From NCBI GenBank assembly GCA_019359395.1, contig JAHHHK010000005.1, forward strand, positions 124,001 to 188,000: a stretch of 64,000 nucleotides of DNA. The letters are read 5' to 3'. This stretch comes from Komarekiella atlantica HA4396-MV6. Lineage in GTDB: Bacteria > Cyanobacteriota > Cyanobacteriia > Cyanobacteriales > Nostocaceae. The notes beneath the pieces are model-generated. The model saw only the letters and a list, made by a program, of their open reading frames with translations. It was not told the DNA's origin and searched no databases. Numbering within the stretch: the stretch's first letter is position 1; every line of letters begins with the position of its first letter. The position numbers and the translations under genes are program-made. This document shows positions 8,570-17,385 of this stretch, in pieces.

Positions 8570-8769
8570 GATACCGCTTTAGCGTACTCACCCTGCCGTT
8601 CTGCCAAGTACCCTAACCACCAGAGAGTCATTGCTTGAGTTCGGACATCACCAATGCGTTGAGTTATTTGCAAAGACTGATTGTAGAGTCTGATCGCTTC
8701 ATCCACTTCCCCTTTGTTGGCGTAGATAAGTCCTAATTGGTGCAACGTCGTCGCTTTGCCTTGGACATT
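8570..8769 (-). pseudogene. Second TPR-gene tail remnant
   Basis: Read on the minus strand this stretch gives GKATTLHQLGLIYANKGEV, then a further repeat ending AERQGEYAKAVS, and stops at the VapC gene boundary. It matches the last repeat and the start of the cap of the 8770-13317 protein but is cut off before the end of the cap. With the remnant at 6708-6971 it brackets the two toxin-antitoxin pairs, as if a duplicated tail had been split by their insertion. Confidence 0.75.
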
Positions 8770-11700
8770 TTACGAATTACGCATTACCCTATCAAGACTT
8801 GCACTCACACTTTCAGCATCCGGTGACTTCAATCGCTGCAAAATCTCTAAAGCTGGTTGCAAATAAGATATCGCTTTAGTGTATTCACCCTGCTGTTCTG
8901 CCAAATCCCCTAACCACCACAGAGTCATTGCTTTGTCTTGGACATTTCCAATGCGTTGACTTATTTCCAAAGACTGATTGTAGAGTCTGATCGCTTGATC
9001 CACTTCCCCTTTGTTGGCGTAGATACGTCCCATCTGACGTAATGTTGCCGCTTTGCCTTGGACATCTTCAATGCGTTCATTTATCTCCAAAGACTGATTG
9101 TAGAGTGCGATCGCTTCATCCACTTCCCCTTTGTCAGCGTAGATAATTCCCAGTCGGTACAACGTCACTGCTTTGCCTTGGACATCACCAATGCATTGAG
9201 TTATTTCCAAAGACTGATTGTAGAGTGCGATCGCTTGATTCACTTCCCCTTTCTTGGCGTAGATCATTCCCAGTTGGAACAACGTCGCCGCTTTGCCTTG
9301 GATATTACCAGTGCGTTCATTTATCTCCAAAGACTGATTGAAAAGTGCGATTATTTCATCCACTTCCCCTTTGTTGGCATAGATCATTTCCAATTGGAAC
9401 AACGTCGCCGCTTTGCCTTGGAGATTACCAATGCGTTCAAATGTTTCCAAAGACTGATTGTAGAGTGCGATCGCTTGATCCACTTCCCCTTTGTTGGCGT
9501 AGATATTTCCCAGACATTGCAACGTCGCCGCTTTGCCTTGGACATCTCCAATGCGTTCAAATGTTTCCAAAGACTGATTGTAGAGTGCGATCGCTTGATT
9601 CACTTCCCCTTTGTTGGCGTAGATATTTCCCAGACATTGCAACGTCGCCGCTTTGCCTTGGACATTTTCAAGGCGTTCATTTATCTCCAAAGACTGATTG
9701 TAGAGTGCGATCGCTTGATTCACTTCCCCTTTGTTGGCGTAGATCATTCCCAGTTGGAACAACGTCGCCGCTTTGCCTTGGATATTACCAGTGCGTTCAT
9801 TTATCTCCAAAGACTGATTGAAAAGTGCGATTATTTCATCCACTTCCCCTTTGTTGGCATAGATCATTTCCAATTGGAACAACGTCGCCGCTTTGCCTTG
9901 GACATCTCCAATGCGTTCATTTATTTCCAAAGACTGATTGTAGAGTGCGATCGCTTGATTCACTTCCCCTTTGTTGGCGTAGATATTTCCCAGACATTGC
10001 AACGTCGCCGCTTTGCCTTGGACATTTTCAAGGCGTTCATTTATCTCCAAAGACTGATTGTAGAGTGCGATCGCTTGATTCACTTCCCCTTTGTTGGCGT
10101 AGATATTTCCCAGACAGTTCAACGTCGCCGCTTTGCCTTGGACATTTTCAAGGCGTTCATTTATCTCCAAAGACTGATTGTAGAGTGCGATCGCTTGATT
10201 CACTTCCCCTTTGTTGGCGTAGATATTTCCCAGACAGTTCAACGTCGCCGCTTTGCCTTGGACATTTCCAAGGCGTTCAAATGTTTCCCAAGACTGATTC
10301 AAAAGTGCGATCGCTTGATTCACTTCCCCTTTGTTGGCGTAGATATTTCCTAGACAGTTCAACGTCGCCGCTTTGCCTTGGACATCTCCAATGCGTTCAA
10401 ATGTTTCCCAAGACTGATTGTAGAGTGCGATCGCTTGATTCACTTCCCCTTTGTTGGCGTAGATATTTCCCAGACATTGCAACGTCGCCGCTTTGTTTTG
10501 GACATCTTCAATGCGTTCAAATGTTTCCAAAGACTGATTCAAAAGTGCGATCGCTTGATTCACTTCCCCTTTGCTGGCGTAGATATTTCCCAGACATTTC
10601 AACGTCGCCGCTTTGCCTTGGACACCTTCAATGCGTTCATTTATTTCCAAAGACTGATTGAAAAGTGTGATCGCTTTATCCACATCCCCTTTGTTGGCGT
10701 AAATATTTCCCAGATAGTACAACGTCTCCGCTTTGCCTTGGACATTACCAGTGCGTTCAAATATTTCCAAAGACTGATTATAGAGTGCGAACGCTTCATC
10801 CACATCCCCTTTTTGGGATTTTAGCATTCCAAAATTAAGATAAATTGATGCTAATTCTTGTTCGTCTTCTGCAGGACAAAGATTTAAAGCTTGTTCGTAA
10901 TAGTTTAATGCTCGATCAACCTCACCCATTTGGTGTTCACAATAAGCAATTTCTTTGAGAACACTATGGTTTTTAGTAATTTCTAAAGTTGATTTGCACA
11001 GATGTATTCCTTCCCGAAATCGACCTTTATTCAGCAAGTCTTTTGCCAATGAACTAGCTGTTTCCGCTGCGATTCCTTCATCCTTACCCAGCAACGCCAA
11101 CCGATGAATTTCTAACTTTTGTGCTTCCGTTGCAGTTTCCGCCTCTTCCCACCACAGGCGATACAAAATTTGTGCAGCTTGTTTATACAACTCTTCACCC
11201 TTGGGGTTTTCTGGAAATAGCAACGGTGACAAAATCCGGGGAACACGATACAACCTCTCTGTATTATTGGTGAGGGTAACTTCCAACAAACCCAAAATTT
11301 CAGCGCGTTGCTTATGACTTTCCCAACTTGAGATATCCTCACAAATCGGAGAAATAGCAGCTAGAGGAACAGGTAACTCATACACCAACAACTTCCCCAG
11401 CATTTGACGCAAAGCTGGAGTTTGCTGCTTCAGCAATTCCTCAGCCAAAATATCCTCACGAAATTCCTTTTCCTTATCTGCCATCTTTTGCAGAATCATC
11501 TCAACTCCCCTCTCCGCTGACGGCGACTTCGGGGAATTTTGCAAAATCTTATCTAACCATTCCAACAGCCGAGGATTTCCATCTGCTGCTTTTTTGGCAC
11601 GTTCGGGCAAATCTGGCTGAAATTGCCAACTGCCATTAAACGAATCCAGACGATTATACTTTTTAATTAAATCTGCCCCAGCCAAAGCCCCCAGAGGTTC

Positions 11701-13317
11701 GCGGTACAGACGATGATTCAGTTCCGACAATGTGAAATCGTAGCGACAGGTAATAATTACCTTGTGGGGAAGTTGGGAATTTTGAATCGCTTTCAGCAAC
11801 GCCAGCAGAACATCCACAACTTGTGGTTGCAAGACAGAAACCCCATTTCGTAATTCAAAATTAGCCTCAAAGTCATCCAGCACAAAGGCAAAGCGCTGTT
11901 CTTTGGAATTGAGTCCTTCAGTGAAAAACTTGGTGAGGCGCTGCATCAACGGTAACTTGCCATTAAGAATTTCATGCCCCCGTTCCGAGGTACATTGTTC
12001 AGCAAGGGTTTTGAGCAATTTGTCCTCATCCAGTTGCCGAAAGTTCACCAGCCTATGATAGCCAACCATCCTTTCCAGAAGTCGCGCCGTCACAGTACTC
12101 TTACCCACACCCCCCAGTCCGTGAATTAGTACCCCTAATGAAGTGCGAATTGCTTTGAGACAACGTTGCAAAGTCCGCCGTCTGCCAACAAACTCAGAGG
12201 GTTTCGCCACCCGCACCTGTTGGGTATCGGGATCTAAAAACTGTTCATAAGCAGGTTCCGGCGCTGAGGGTGGCAAATCTCCCAACACATCCACCAACGC
12301 ACCCGGACATTCTCCCTGGACATATAACCGTAACAAATGCCAGTCACGCACTTTCTGTTTAAACAACTGCTGGTAAGTGCTAGCGAGTGCTTGGGCTAAT
12401 TCATATCCGGCTGCCAATTTCCCGTAGAGGTGCGCGGCGGCGGCTGTGGCTGTCCGATCTTCCACAGGCCGCCCCCAACTTAAAACTGCCCTAGCCCCTT
12501 GGGCAATTAGCGCCTCAGCCATTGAAGGGACAGCCCCTTTATCTGGTGCTTGTCCGGTACGACACCCAGATAAAAACACCAACTTGGGAAAGCGAAATCG
12601 GAAGACTTCGGCCAGTTCTGCGGCTGTGGTTTCGTGGCGTTCCCCAATTTCCGTCTCGGTGATAAAGTAAGGCGTATAAGGTGCTTCACTCGTAATTGAG
12701 GCGTGTCCTGTGAGATGAAACACATCAAAGTCATTAAAATAGCGACTCCACACCTTACCCAACTCGCTCACGCAACCGCTTTCTTCCACCCGCAAATCCA
12801 CAGCAAAATCTCGCGTATCAGCCAGAATTCTCGCCTCTTCCTGTTCAAACTCTAACTTTGGTTCCACGTCTTCCGGGTCGGTTGCCATAAACAATACTCG
12901 CAATTGTCGTGCTTCCACAGAAAACTCTTCCGTTTCTTTCTCAATCCAGCGCAGAGGTAACACCACTGGATTAACCCGCTTCACCAAAAAATCCTCTCCA
13001 TCATGCAGCACTTCCCAAGGTAGATGTGCCAGTTGTTTATCAGTATCAATGGCAATTACCAACCCCTCACCGCGACAGTTAGCAATTCCCCGACTCAACC
13101 ACCGTCCATCCCCATCCAACCAAAAAAATAACTGCTGCCCGATTCCTGGTAAATTGGGCAGCAGTTTATAGTAATCTCGTTCACCTTGGTTGAGTAAGTC
13201 GGCAATTTCTAACAGTTTTAGACGACGTGATTCATAGTGCTTTTGTTGAGGTAGCCAATACCTGAGTTCAACTGTTTCCTGCGTACTTTCCCGTAGTTGA
13301 ATGCGGATAGTTTGCAC
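8770..13317 (-). CDS. CHAT protease - NTPase - TPR protein, 1515 aa (NLR-like)
   Basis: The N-terminal third is a CHAT (caspase-like) peptidase with the expected dyad: H205 in FHLTGHAS and C252 in FLSGCRTGQ. A STAND/NB-ARC-type NTPase follows, with Walker A GLGGVGKST (400-408) and Walker B FAFVLDDFE (476-484). From about residue 800 the protein is TPR repeats, including 15 near-identical 40-residue units (861-1460) and a distinct C-terminal cap. The architecture of effector, switch and repeat sensor is that of bacterial NLR-like conflict proteins. It starts with GTG at 13317, one base after the stop of the EACC1-like gene, so the two are co-translated. Ligand and protease substrate are unknown. 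Confidence 0.93.
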   Translation of the reverse strand: MQTIRIQLRESTQETVELRYWLPQQKHYESRRLKLLEIADLLNQGERDYYKLLPNLPGIGQQLFFWLDGDGRWLSRGIANCRGEGLVIAIDTDKQLAHLPWEVLHDGEDFLVKRVNPVVLPLRWIEKETEEFSVEARQLRVLFMATDPEDVEPKLEFEQEEARILADTRDFAVDLRVEESGCVSELGKVWSRYFNDFDVFHLTGHASITSEAPYTPYFITETEIGERHETTAAELAEVFRFRFPKLVFLSGCRTGQAPDKGAVPSMAEALIAQGARAVLSWGRPVEDRTATAAAAHLYGKLAAGYELAQALASTYQQLFKQKVRDWHLLRLYVQGECPGALVDVLGDLPPSAPEPAYEQFLDPDTQQVRVAKPSEFVGRRRTLQRCLKAIRTSLGVLIHGLGGVGKSTVTARLLERMVGYHRLVNFRQLDEDKLLKTLAEQCTSERGHEILNGKLPLMQRLTKFFTEGLNSKEQRFAFVLDDFEANFELRNGVSVLQPQVVDVLLALLKAIQNSQLPHKVIITCRYDFTLSELNHRLYREPLGALAGADLIKKYNRLDSFNGSWQFQPDLPERAKKAADGNPRLLEWLDKILQNSPKSPSAERGVEMILQKMADKEKEFREDILAEELLKQQTPALRQMLGKLLVYELPVPLAAISPICEDISSWESHKQRAEILGLLEVTLTNNTERLYRVPRILSPLLFPENPKGEELYKQAAQILYRLWWEEAETATEAQKLEIHRLALLGKDEGIAAETASSLAKDLLNKGRFREGIHLCKSTLEITKNHSVLKEIAYCEHQMGEVDRALNYYEQALNLCPAEDEQELASIYLNFGMLKSQKGDVDEAFALYNQSLEIFERTGNVQGKAETLYYLGNIYANKGDVDKAITLFNQSLEINERIEGVQGKAATLKCLGNIYASKGEVNQAIALLNQSLETFERIEDVQNKAATLQCLGNIYANKGEVNQAIALYNQSWETFERIGDVQGKAATLNCLGNIYANKGEVNQAIALLNQSWETFERLGNVQGKAATLNCLGNIYANKGEVNQAIALYNQSLEINERLENVQGKAATLNCLGNIYANKGEVNQAIALYNQSLEINERLENVQGKAATLQCLGNIYANKGEVNQAIALYNQSLEINERIGDVQGKAATLFQLEMIYANKGEVDEIIALFNQSLEINERTGNIQGKAATLFQLGMIYANKGEVNQAIALYNQSLEINERLENVQGKAATLQCLGNIYANKGEVNQAIALYNQSLETFERIGDVQGKAATLQCLGNIYANKGEVDQAIALYNQSLETFERIGNLQGKAATLFQLEMIYANKGEVDEIIALFNQSLEINERTGNIQGKAATLFQLGMIYAKKGEVNQAIALYNQSLEITQCIGDVQGKAVTLYRLGIIYADKGEVDEAIALYNQSLEINERIEDVQGKAATLRQMGRIYANKGEVDQAIRLYNQSLEISQRIGNVQDKAMTLWWLGDLAEQQGEYTKAISYLQPALEILQRLKSPDAESVSASLDRVMRNS
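8938..10737 (-). repeat. 120-bp coding tandem repeat, 15 units
   Basis: Fifteen consecutive 120-bp units encode 40-residue TPR repeats of the form GKAATLxxLGxIYANKGEV plus AIALYNQSLE. Units are nearly identical at the DNA level, and most carry a HIP1 octamer GCGATCGC coding for the AIA of AIALYNQS. The 120-bp block 9301-9420 recurs at 9781-9900 without any difference that I can see, four units away, which indicates recent duplication of a multi-unit segment. Confidence 0.95.
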
Positions 13318-13318
13318 T

Positions 13319-13645
13319 TTATTTGCTGAGAGATTTGAGGATTTCCGTGATTTCCTCTATAGTAGCTTCTTCGAGTAAAATCCTGTTTCCAGTATCAGGG
13401 TCAAGAATTACCACATCAAATTGCTTTCCTGGATGAGATTTATGCCATTCTTGATACCATTTGCGAATTTGTTCAGCTAAAGCTACAGCACCACCGACAA
13501 TGCCAATAATAGTTGCGATCGCCGCCAAAGTCCCCTCTCTTTGCGTCGGCACTTCATAGCTTCCCGATATTCCAGGGATTTCTAGCAAAGCCGCCGCCGC
13601 CGCTGGTGCGCCTTCACCCTCAATACCAACTTGAATTTCTGCCAT
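13319..13645 (-). CDS. EACC1-like small partner protein, 108 aa
   Basis: The sequence resembles the effector-associated constant component EACC1: an N-terminal strand with acidic and small residues, a conserved GTLAAIATIIGIVGGAVALA hydrophobic helix, an aromatic basic segment (IRKWYQEWHKSH), and a C-terminal hairpin plus helix (LLEEATIEEITEILKSL). In ternary NTP-dependent conflict systems such proteins are encoded beside an effector-NTPase-repeat protein. That is the arrangement here: the CHAT-NTPase-TPR gene begins one base after this stop codon. The family assignment is from memory of its motif, not a search. Its role is unknown; an adaptor joining sensor and effector is the usual proposal. 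Confidence 0.7.
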   Translation of the reverse strand: MAEIQVGIEGEGAPAAAAALLEIPGISGSYEVPTQREGTLAAIATIIGIVGGAVALAEQIRKWYQEWHKSHPGKQFDVVILDPDTGNRILLEEATIEEITEILKSLSK

Positions 13646-13783
13646 AGCTAATCTGCTAATTTATCCAGTACTTTTATCTCACGCAAAGGAGAGTATAATC
13701 TAGATTTAATTTGACTTTCTTAATTACGAATTACGTTAGCGTAGCGGGGCGTAGCCCCAGAGCGAATTACGAATTATATTAAT

Positions 13784-14353
13784 ATGTCTCTTGCTCCTTG
13801 GCGAAGTGCGATCGCCCATGCCCTCCATCGCAACCGCAGCCTTGTTTATGCCCGTTATCTGCAACTGGCAACAGTACGGGCAGACGGTCGTCCTGCTAAT
13901 CGTACCCTAGTCTTTCGCGGCTTTTTGGAAGATACCAACCAGCTCAAATTTGTTACAGATGCCCGAAGCGATAAAGCCGAGCAGATACAGCAACAACCTT
14001 GGGCAGAAGTTTGCTGGTACTTCCCCAATACACGAGAACAATTCCGCATCTCTGGATACTTAACTCTAATAGGCGACGATAATTCTCACCCTGCCCGCAT
14101 CACCACTTGGCAAGAACTAAGTGATGCAGGGCGTTTACAATTTGCTTGGCCCCATCCTGGTCAACCTAGAGAGCAAAAAGCAGCCTTTGAACCACCACCG
14201 CCCGATCCGGCTCACCCAGTGCCTAATTTTTGCCTATTGCTACTCGACCCCGTGCAAGTCGATCACTTAGAATTACGCGGCGAACCACAAAATAGATGGC
14301 TATATTGCCGCAACGACCAGCAAGGGTGGTCTACTCAAGAAATTAATCCGTGA
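13784..14353 (+). CDS. Pyridoxamine-phosphate-oxidase-like FMN-binding protein, 189 aa
   Basis: The protein has the split-barrel fold signature of the PNPOx family: LQLATVRADGRPANRTLVFRG at residues 26-46, where the phosphate of FMN binds, then DARSDKAEQI and WAEVCWYFP, which form the rest of the flavin site. The C-terminal half (QFRISGYL and the Pro-rich linker followed by LLLLDPVQVDHLEL) fits the Pyridox_oxase-like subfamily found across cyanobacteria. It need not be a true PdxH; these relatives reduce or bind diverse substrates. It is preceded by heptamer repeats and a palindromic module (13720-13775) and followed directly by a decayed transposon gene. Confidence 0.82.
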   Translation: MSLAPWRSAIAHALHRNRSLVYARYLQLATVRADGRPANRTLVFRGFLEDTNQLKFVTDARSDKAEQIQQQPWAEVCWYFPNTREQFRISGYLTLIGDDNSHPARITTWQELSDAGRLQFAWPHPGQPREQKAAFEPPPPDPAHPVPNFCLLLLDPVQVDHLELRGEPQNRWLYCRNDQQGWSTQEINP

Positions 14354-14354
14354 A

Positions 14355-15342
14355 CTACCCAACACCCATCTGAGTACAGATAGGGTGTGGGCTTCCCAAT
14401 TCACGGGGAATTGCCTCTGCCTTCATAGATTTTTTACGCCCTGACGACTTTGGTCTTACATCCCCTCCAAAGGCAGAAGCGCTAGTTCCTAACGCCACGC
14501 CAGTTACTCTACTTGGGGAGACCCCAAGACCGTACTGGCTCCATAATCGCAATCCTTCATTTTTAATATTTATAGCAGCATTGATGTCTCTATCATGCTG
14601 TTTCTGGTAGTGAGAACAGTCTACAAATCTAATACTCAATGAATCATATCCTTGTCTTGAAAAGTTTTGTGGAAGGAAACCTTCCCCACAAACTTTTCGC
14701 TTTTGCAACATTGGGATTGGTAGTAGAGTCTCACTACAAAGCTGAGAAGATGGAAAGAATCTACCTATTTCTTGATAGATATGTCCAAATTTTTCAGCTT
14801 TGTACTTAAGCATGGTTAGAAACATTCCCCACCCTTGGTCTAATATTGAGTTTGCCAAGTTTGGATTTTTCACCCTTACGGGTTCGCCAGTCGCTTCAAG
14901 TCGGGGAACCCGCCCAACGCGCTAGCTCACCATGTTCTTAACTGTCAAATCTTCTACACAAATAACTTGGTTTTCGTATGCTATTTTGCGAGATAGCTTG
15001 TGTAGAAAGTCTTCTCTTACTCTAGCTATTTTGCTAGATATTTTAGCTACTATTCGTTTAGCTTTGCGTCGTTTGCTAGAAGTCTGATCTGTCTTCTTAG
15101 CTAGTTTACGTTGTTTACGCTTTCTGTTCTTTTCTAGCTTTGCTAATTGTTTTTTAGGAAGGTTATACTTTGAACCTTCAGATGTAATAGCAAAGTTCTT
15201 TAAACCAAGGTCAACACCAATAACATCTCTAATAGCAACTACTGGATTATCAACCTGATTAAAAAGAATTGAAGCATAGTATTTACCATCAGCATTTCTC
15301 GATATTGTTACAGTATTCTTGCTGTTTGAGGTAATTTAGTAG
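14355..15342 (-). pseudogene. Decayed IS200/IS605-type TnpB (OrfB) with repeat insertions
   Basis: Minus-strand frames give the central and C-terminal parts of TnpB, the RNA-guided nuclease of IS605-type elements. The RuvC residues are recognisable: Asp in IGVDLGLKNFAI, Glu in CVEDLTVKNM and Asp in HDRDINAAINIKNEG. The N-terminal third is missing beyond 15342. The gene is interrupted at about 14876-14935 by a GC-rich palindromic repeat between NMV and KNPN, and a 54-bp palindrome (about 14650-14703) is inserted in frame near the zinc-ribbon region, where the usual CXXC pairs are not intact. The C-terminal part also has an unusual extension. No TnpA partner was seen. The element is inactive. 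Confidence 0.85.
14650..14703. repeat. 54-bp palindromic repeat inside tnpB
   Basis: The sequence begins TGTCTTGAAAAGTTTTGTGG and ends CCCCACAAACTTTTCGCTT, a near-perfect inverted repeat. The same outer arms (CTTGAAAAGTTT and AACTTTTCGCT) flank the longer repeats at 51865-51959 and 63577-63671. Its length is a multiple of three, so the reading frame is kept. Confidence 0.75.
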
Positions 15343-15394
15343 TCAAAAGTCAAAAAGTCCAGAGTCAAGTATCAATAGTCCAAGAATTTTTGAC

Positions 15395-15545
15395 CCTTGA
15401 ACGCCAGTCGCCTCTCCCAAGGGGAGACGCTGCGCGTAGCTTGCTTCCCTGCAGGGGTACAAGTCGGGAAACCCTTTCGGCAGTTCCTCCTGGGGGAAAC
15501 CCCCAAGACCGGACTGCCTCACCACGGCGCTGGCTTCCCTTGACC
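15395..15545. repeat. Composite dispersed repeat block
   Basis: The block contains CGCCAGTCGCCTCTCCCAAG, the module CTTGCTTCCCTGCAGGGGTA and CAAGTCGGGAAACCC, all also found in altered order at 50490-50830 and partly at 14880-14935 and within the MITE at 5784-5975. A small open frame across it (15343-15567) is only a by-product of these repeats. Confidence 0.8.
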
Positions 15546-15550
15546 CTTGA

Positions 15551-16315
15551 CTAAATACCAGCACCATCTAAAAATTGCTGGATCGCTTTATCTCTAAGGT
15601 TACACGAGCGAGAGTTTTGTACTGACTCATTTTCTTTAACAGCTAAATTACCCACCAAAACAGGAGTTTTTTCGGAAGAATGGGTACGCTGGAGATTTTG
15701 TATTTGTTCTTCAAGTGACTCAATACGAGTTACCAAAGCACGAATCACCTCGGCTTCCGAATCTGGTAAATTATTGTGTTCTAACGGAGCAACCCGCACT
15801 CCAGAACGGTAGACAATACGACCGGGTACGCCTACCACAGTACAGTCAGTAGGCACATCTCTCAAGACAACTGACCCAGCACCAATGCGGACATTGTTAC
15901 CAATTTGGAGATTGCCCAGTACCTTCGCCCCAGCTCCAACTACGACATTTTCGCCCAAAGTTGGATGGCGCTTGCCGCTTTGTTTACCAGTTCCTCCAAG
16001 GGTGACACCTTGATAAATCAGGGCATAGTCGCCAATGATCGCTGTTTCGCCAATTACCACACCCATCCCGTGGTCAATAAATACGCTTTGTCCAATGACT
16101 GCACCTGGGTGGATTTCAATTCCAGTCAAAAACCGAGCTATGTGAGATATCAAGCGAGGGATAAAGGGAATGCCAACACTATGCAGCCAGTGAGCTAGCC
16201 TATGGAAAAATAGCGCTTGCAACCCAGGGTAACAAAACAAAACTTCCAACCAGTTACGGGCAGCTGGATCACGTTCAAAGATAATGCGAAGGTCAGCACG
16301 CAGAGTAGATAGCAC
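15551..16315 (-). CDS. cysE: Serine O-acetyltransferase, 254 aa
   Basis: CysE acetylates L-serine from acetyl-CoA, the first step of cysteine synthesis in the cytosol. The N-terminal helical region ([33 protein letters not shown]) is followed by the left-handed beta helix of hexapeptide repeats ([60 protein letters not shown]). Active-site His and Asp lie in FIDHGMG. The last 50 residues ([17 protein letters not shown] and onward) form a coiled coil with a polar tail, a cyanobacterial extension. The stop lies next to a repeat block. No regulatory site is evident. Confidence 0.95.
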   Translation of the reverse strand: MLSTLRADLRIIFERDPAARNWLEVLFCYPGLQALFFHRLAHWLHSVGIPFIPRLISHIARFLTGIEIHPGAVIGQSVFIDHGMGVVIGETAIIGDYALIYQGVTLGGTGKQSGKRHPTLGENVVVGAGAKVLGNLQIGNNVRIGAGSVVLRDVPTDCTVVGVPGRIVYRSGVRVAPLEHNNLPDSEAEVIRALVTRIESLEEQIQNLQRTHSSEKTPVLVGNLAVKENESVQNSRSCNLRDKAIQQFLDGAGI

Positions 16316-16457
16316 GAGATAATACCCTCGGAAAGCAAAACGAGCTACTCTCTCATATTATCGTCCCAAGTGTTATCTCTCATATCTCTTAGAGGAGGAT
16401 TGGAGATTGGGCATGGGGAAAGGGGGAAACTTAAATCTTGCAACTGCCCCATCTTCC

Positions 16458-16570
16458 GCTAAGAAATAAATTTCTTAGCTAATAGCTAAAGTACACTTAA
16501 GTGGACTAAAACCTTTACTCAGTCTTCTAAAGAAGACTTTAGCTATTAGCCTCAGAATTCATTCTGAGGC
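16458..16570. repeat. Cluster of nested palindromes
   Basis: Within 113 bp lie CTAAGAAAT/ATTTCTTAG (16459-16478), a 15-bp perfect inverted repeat GCTAATAGCTAAAGT/ACTTTAGCTATTAGC (16478-16492 and 16536-16550) that encloses AGTCTTCT/AGAAGACT and a CACTTAAGTG palindrome, and CCTCAGAAT/ATTCTGAGG (16550-16569). Such a string of hairpins could terminate transcription from either side or be a non-coding mobile repeat. Confidence 0.8.
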
Positions 16571-16673
16571 GGTTGTGGGAACAAGTGCAAAATCTGAGGA
16601 AAGGGGGGAAAGGTAAATATTATCCCTTTACCCTTTGCCCTTTAACCTTTTCCCTCCTTCCCCAATCCCCACT

Positions 16674-17168
16674 TTATTGCTGCTGTACCGTCACAGTGTA
16701 GTTACGCTTCATCCCAGGATTAAATGTACCCACCCAAATTCGATAAGTGCCACTTTTCCAGTTTTTGTCGTCAACGTTAGCATCTTTACTTTTACCAGTG
16801 TCATCGCCGCAACGAATTGTGGTTTTGTCTGGGCCTTGGATAAGTAAAGTTGTATCGTATCCATTGCTGTTAACTTGTATTTTCAGACGAGAAAAGTCTT
16901 TTTCCAAGATCATGATGTGATCTGGGGTGGGGTCAGCAAAGCCGATGCAGGCATTTCTATGCTGATCGCGGTTACTAATGGCAGATAAGGAATAAGAACC
17001 ACTTGTATAGCCTTCTACTATTCCTTTTGCTGCTTCAAAGCCTTGCGACAGACTGAATTTACCAAAATGTGCTGTCTCTTCTGCTATTGCAGGGGTAGCT
17101 GTTATGGCGGTGAATATAGCCAATAACAACCCAGCACGAAACTGAAGTCGGGGGCGACGATATTTCAT
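16674..17168 (-). CDS. Secreted protein with PPC-like beta domain, 164 aa
   Basis: An N-terminal signal peptide is clear: basic start KYRRPRLQFRAG, a hydrophobic core LLLAIFTAITATPAIA, and cleavage probably after ATPAIA near residue 28. The mature part has a beta-rich segment with DTTLLIQGPDKTTIRCGDD followed by GTYRIWVGTFNPGMKRNYTV, which is the pattern of bacterial pre-peptidase C-terminal (PPC) domains. Two cysteines could form a disulfide outside the cytoplasm. No catalytic domain is attached, so the function is unknown; a role in binding extracellular polymers is only a guess. It is monocistronic. Confidence 0.75.
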   Translation of the reverse strand: MKYRRPRLQFRAGLLLAIFTAITATPAIAEETAHFGKFSLSQGFEAAKGIVEGYTSGSYSLSAISNRDQHRNACIGFADPTPDHIMILEKDFSRLKIQVNSNGYDTTLLIQGPDKTTIRCGDDTGKSKDANVDDKNWKSGTYRIWVGTFNPGMKRNYTVTVQQQ

Positions 17169-17385
17169 GGTAGCCCTCCAACAGGCTATTATTGTTATTA
17201 TATATACATATTTTATTTACAAAAAGCCGTATAATCACAGTAGGTGTGCCACATTGAAATGTGCCACATTTAGAGTTTTTGCAGTTAACAGAAGTAGAGG
17301 AGTGGAAGCAGGAGAGAAGTTGCAGCAACTCTTTCCTCTCTGCTCCTTTGCCCCTCTGGCTCTTGAATCCTTTTTTCTATCTCCC

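Noticed and set aside
8938-10737. Regular repeats that could suggest a CRISPR array.
   Set aside because: Units are contiguous coding repeats with no unique spacers.
9058-10824. Long plus-strand frames opposite the TPR repeats (up to 431 codons).
   Set aside because: They are antisense shadows kept open by the 120-bp repeat, which is a multiple of three; the minus-strand protein has recognised TPRs.
15343-15567. 74-codon minus-strand frame.
   Set aside because: Built entirely from dispersed repeat modules overlapping the cysE 3' end.
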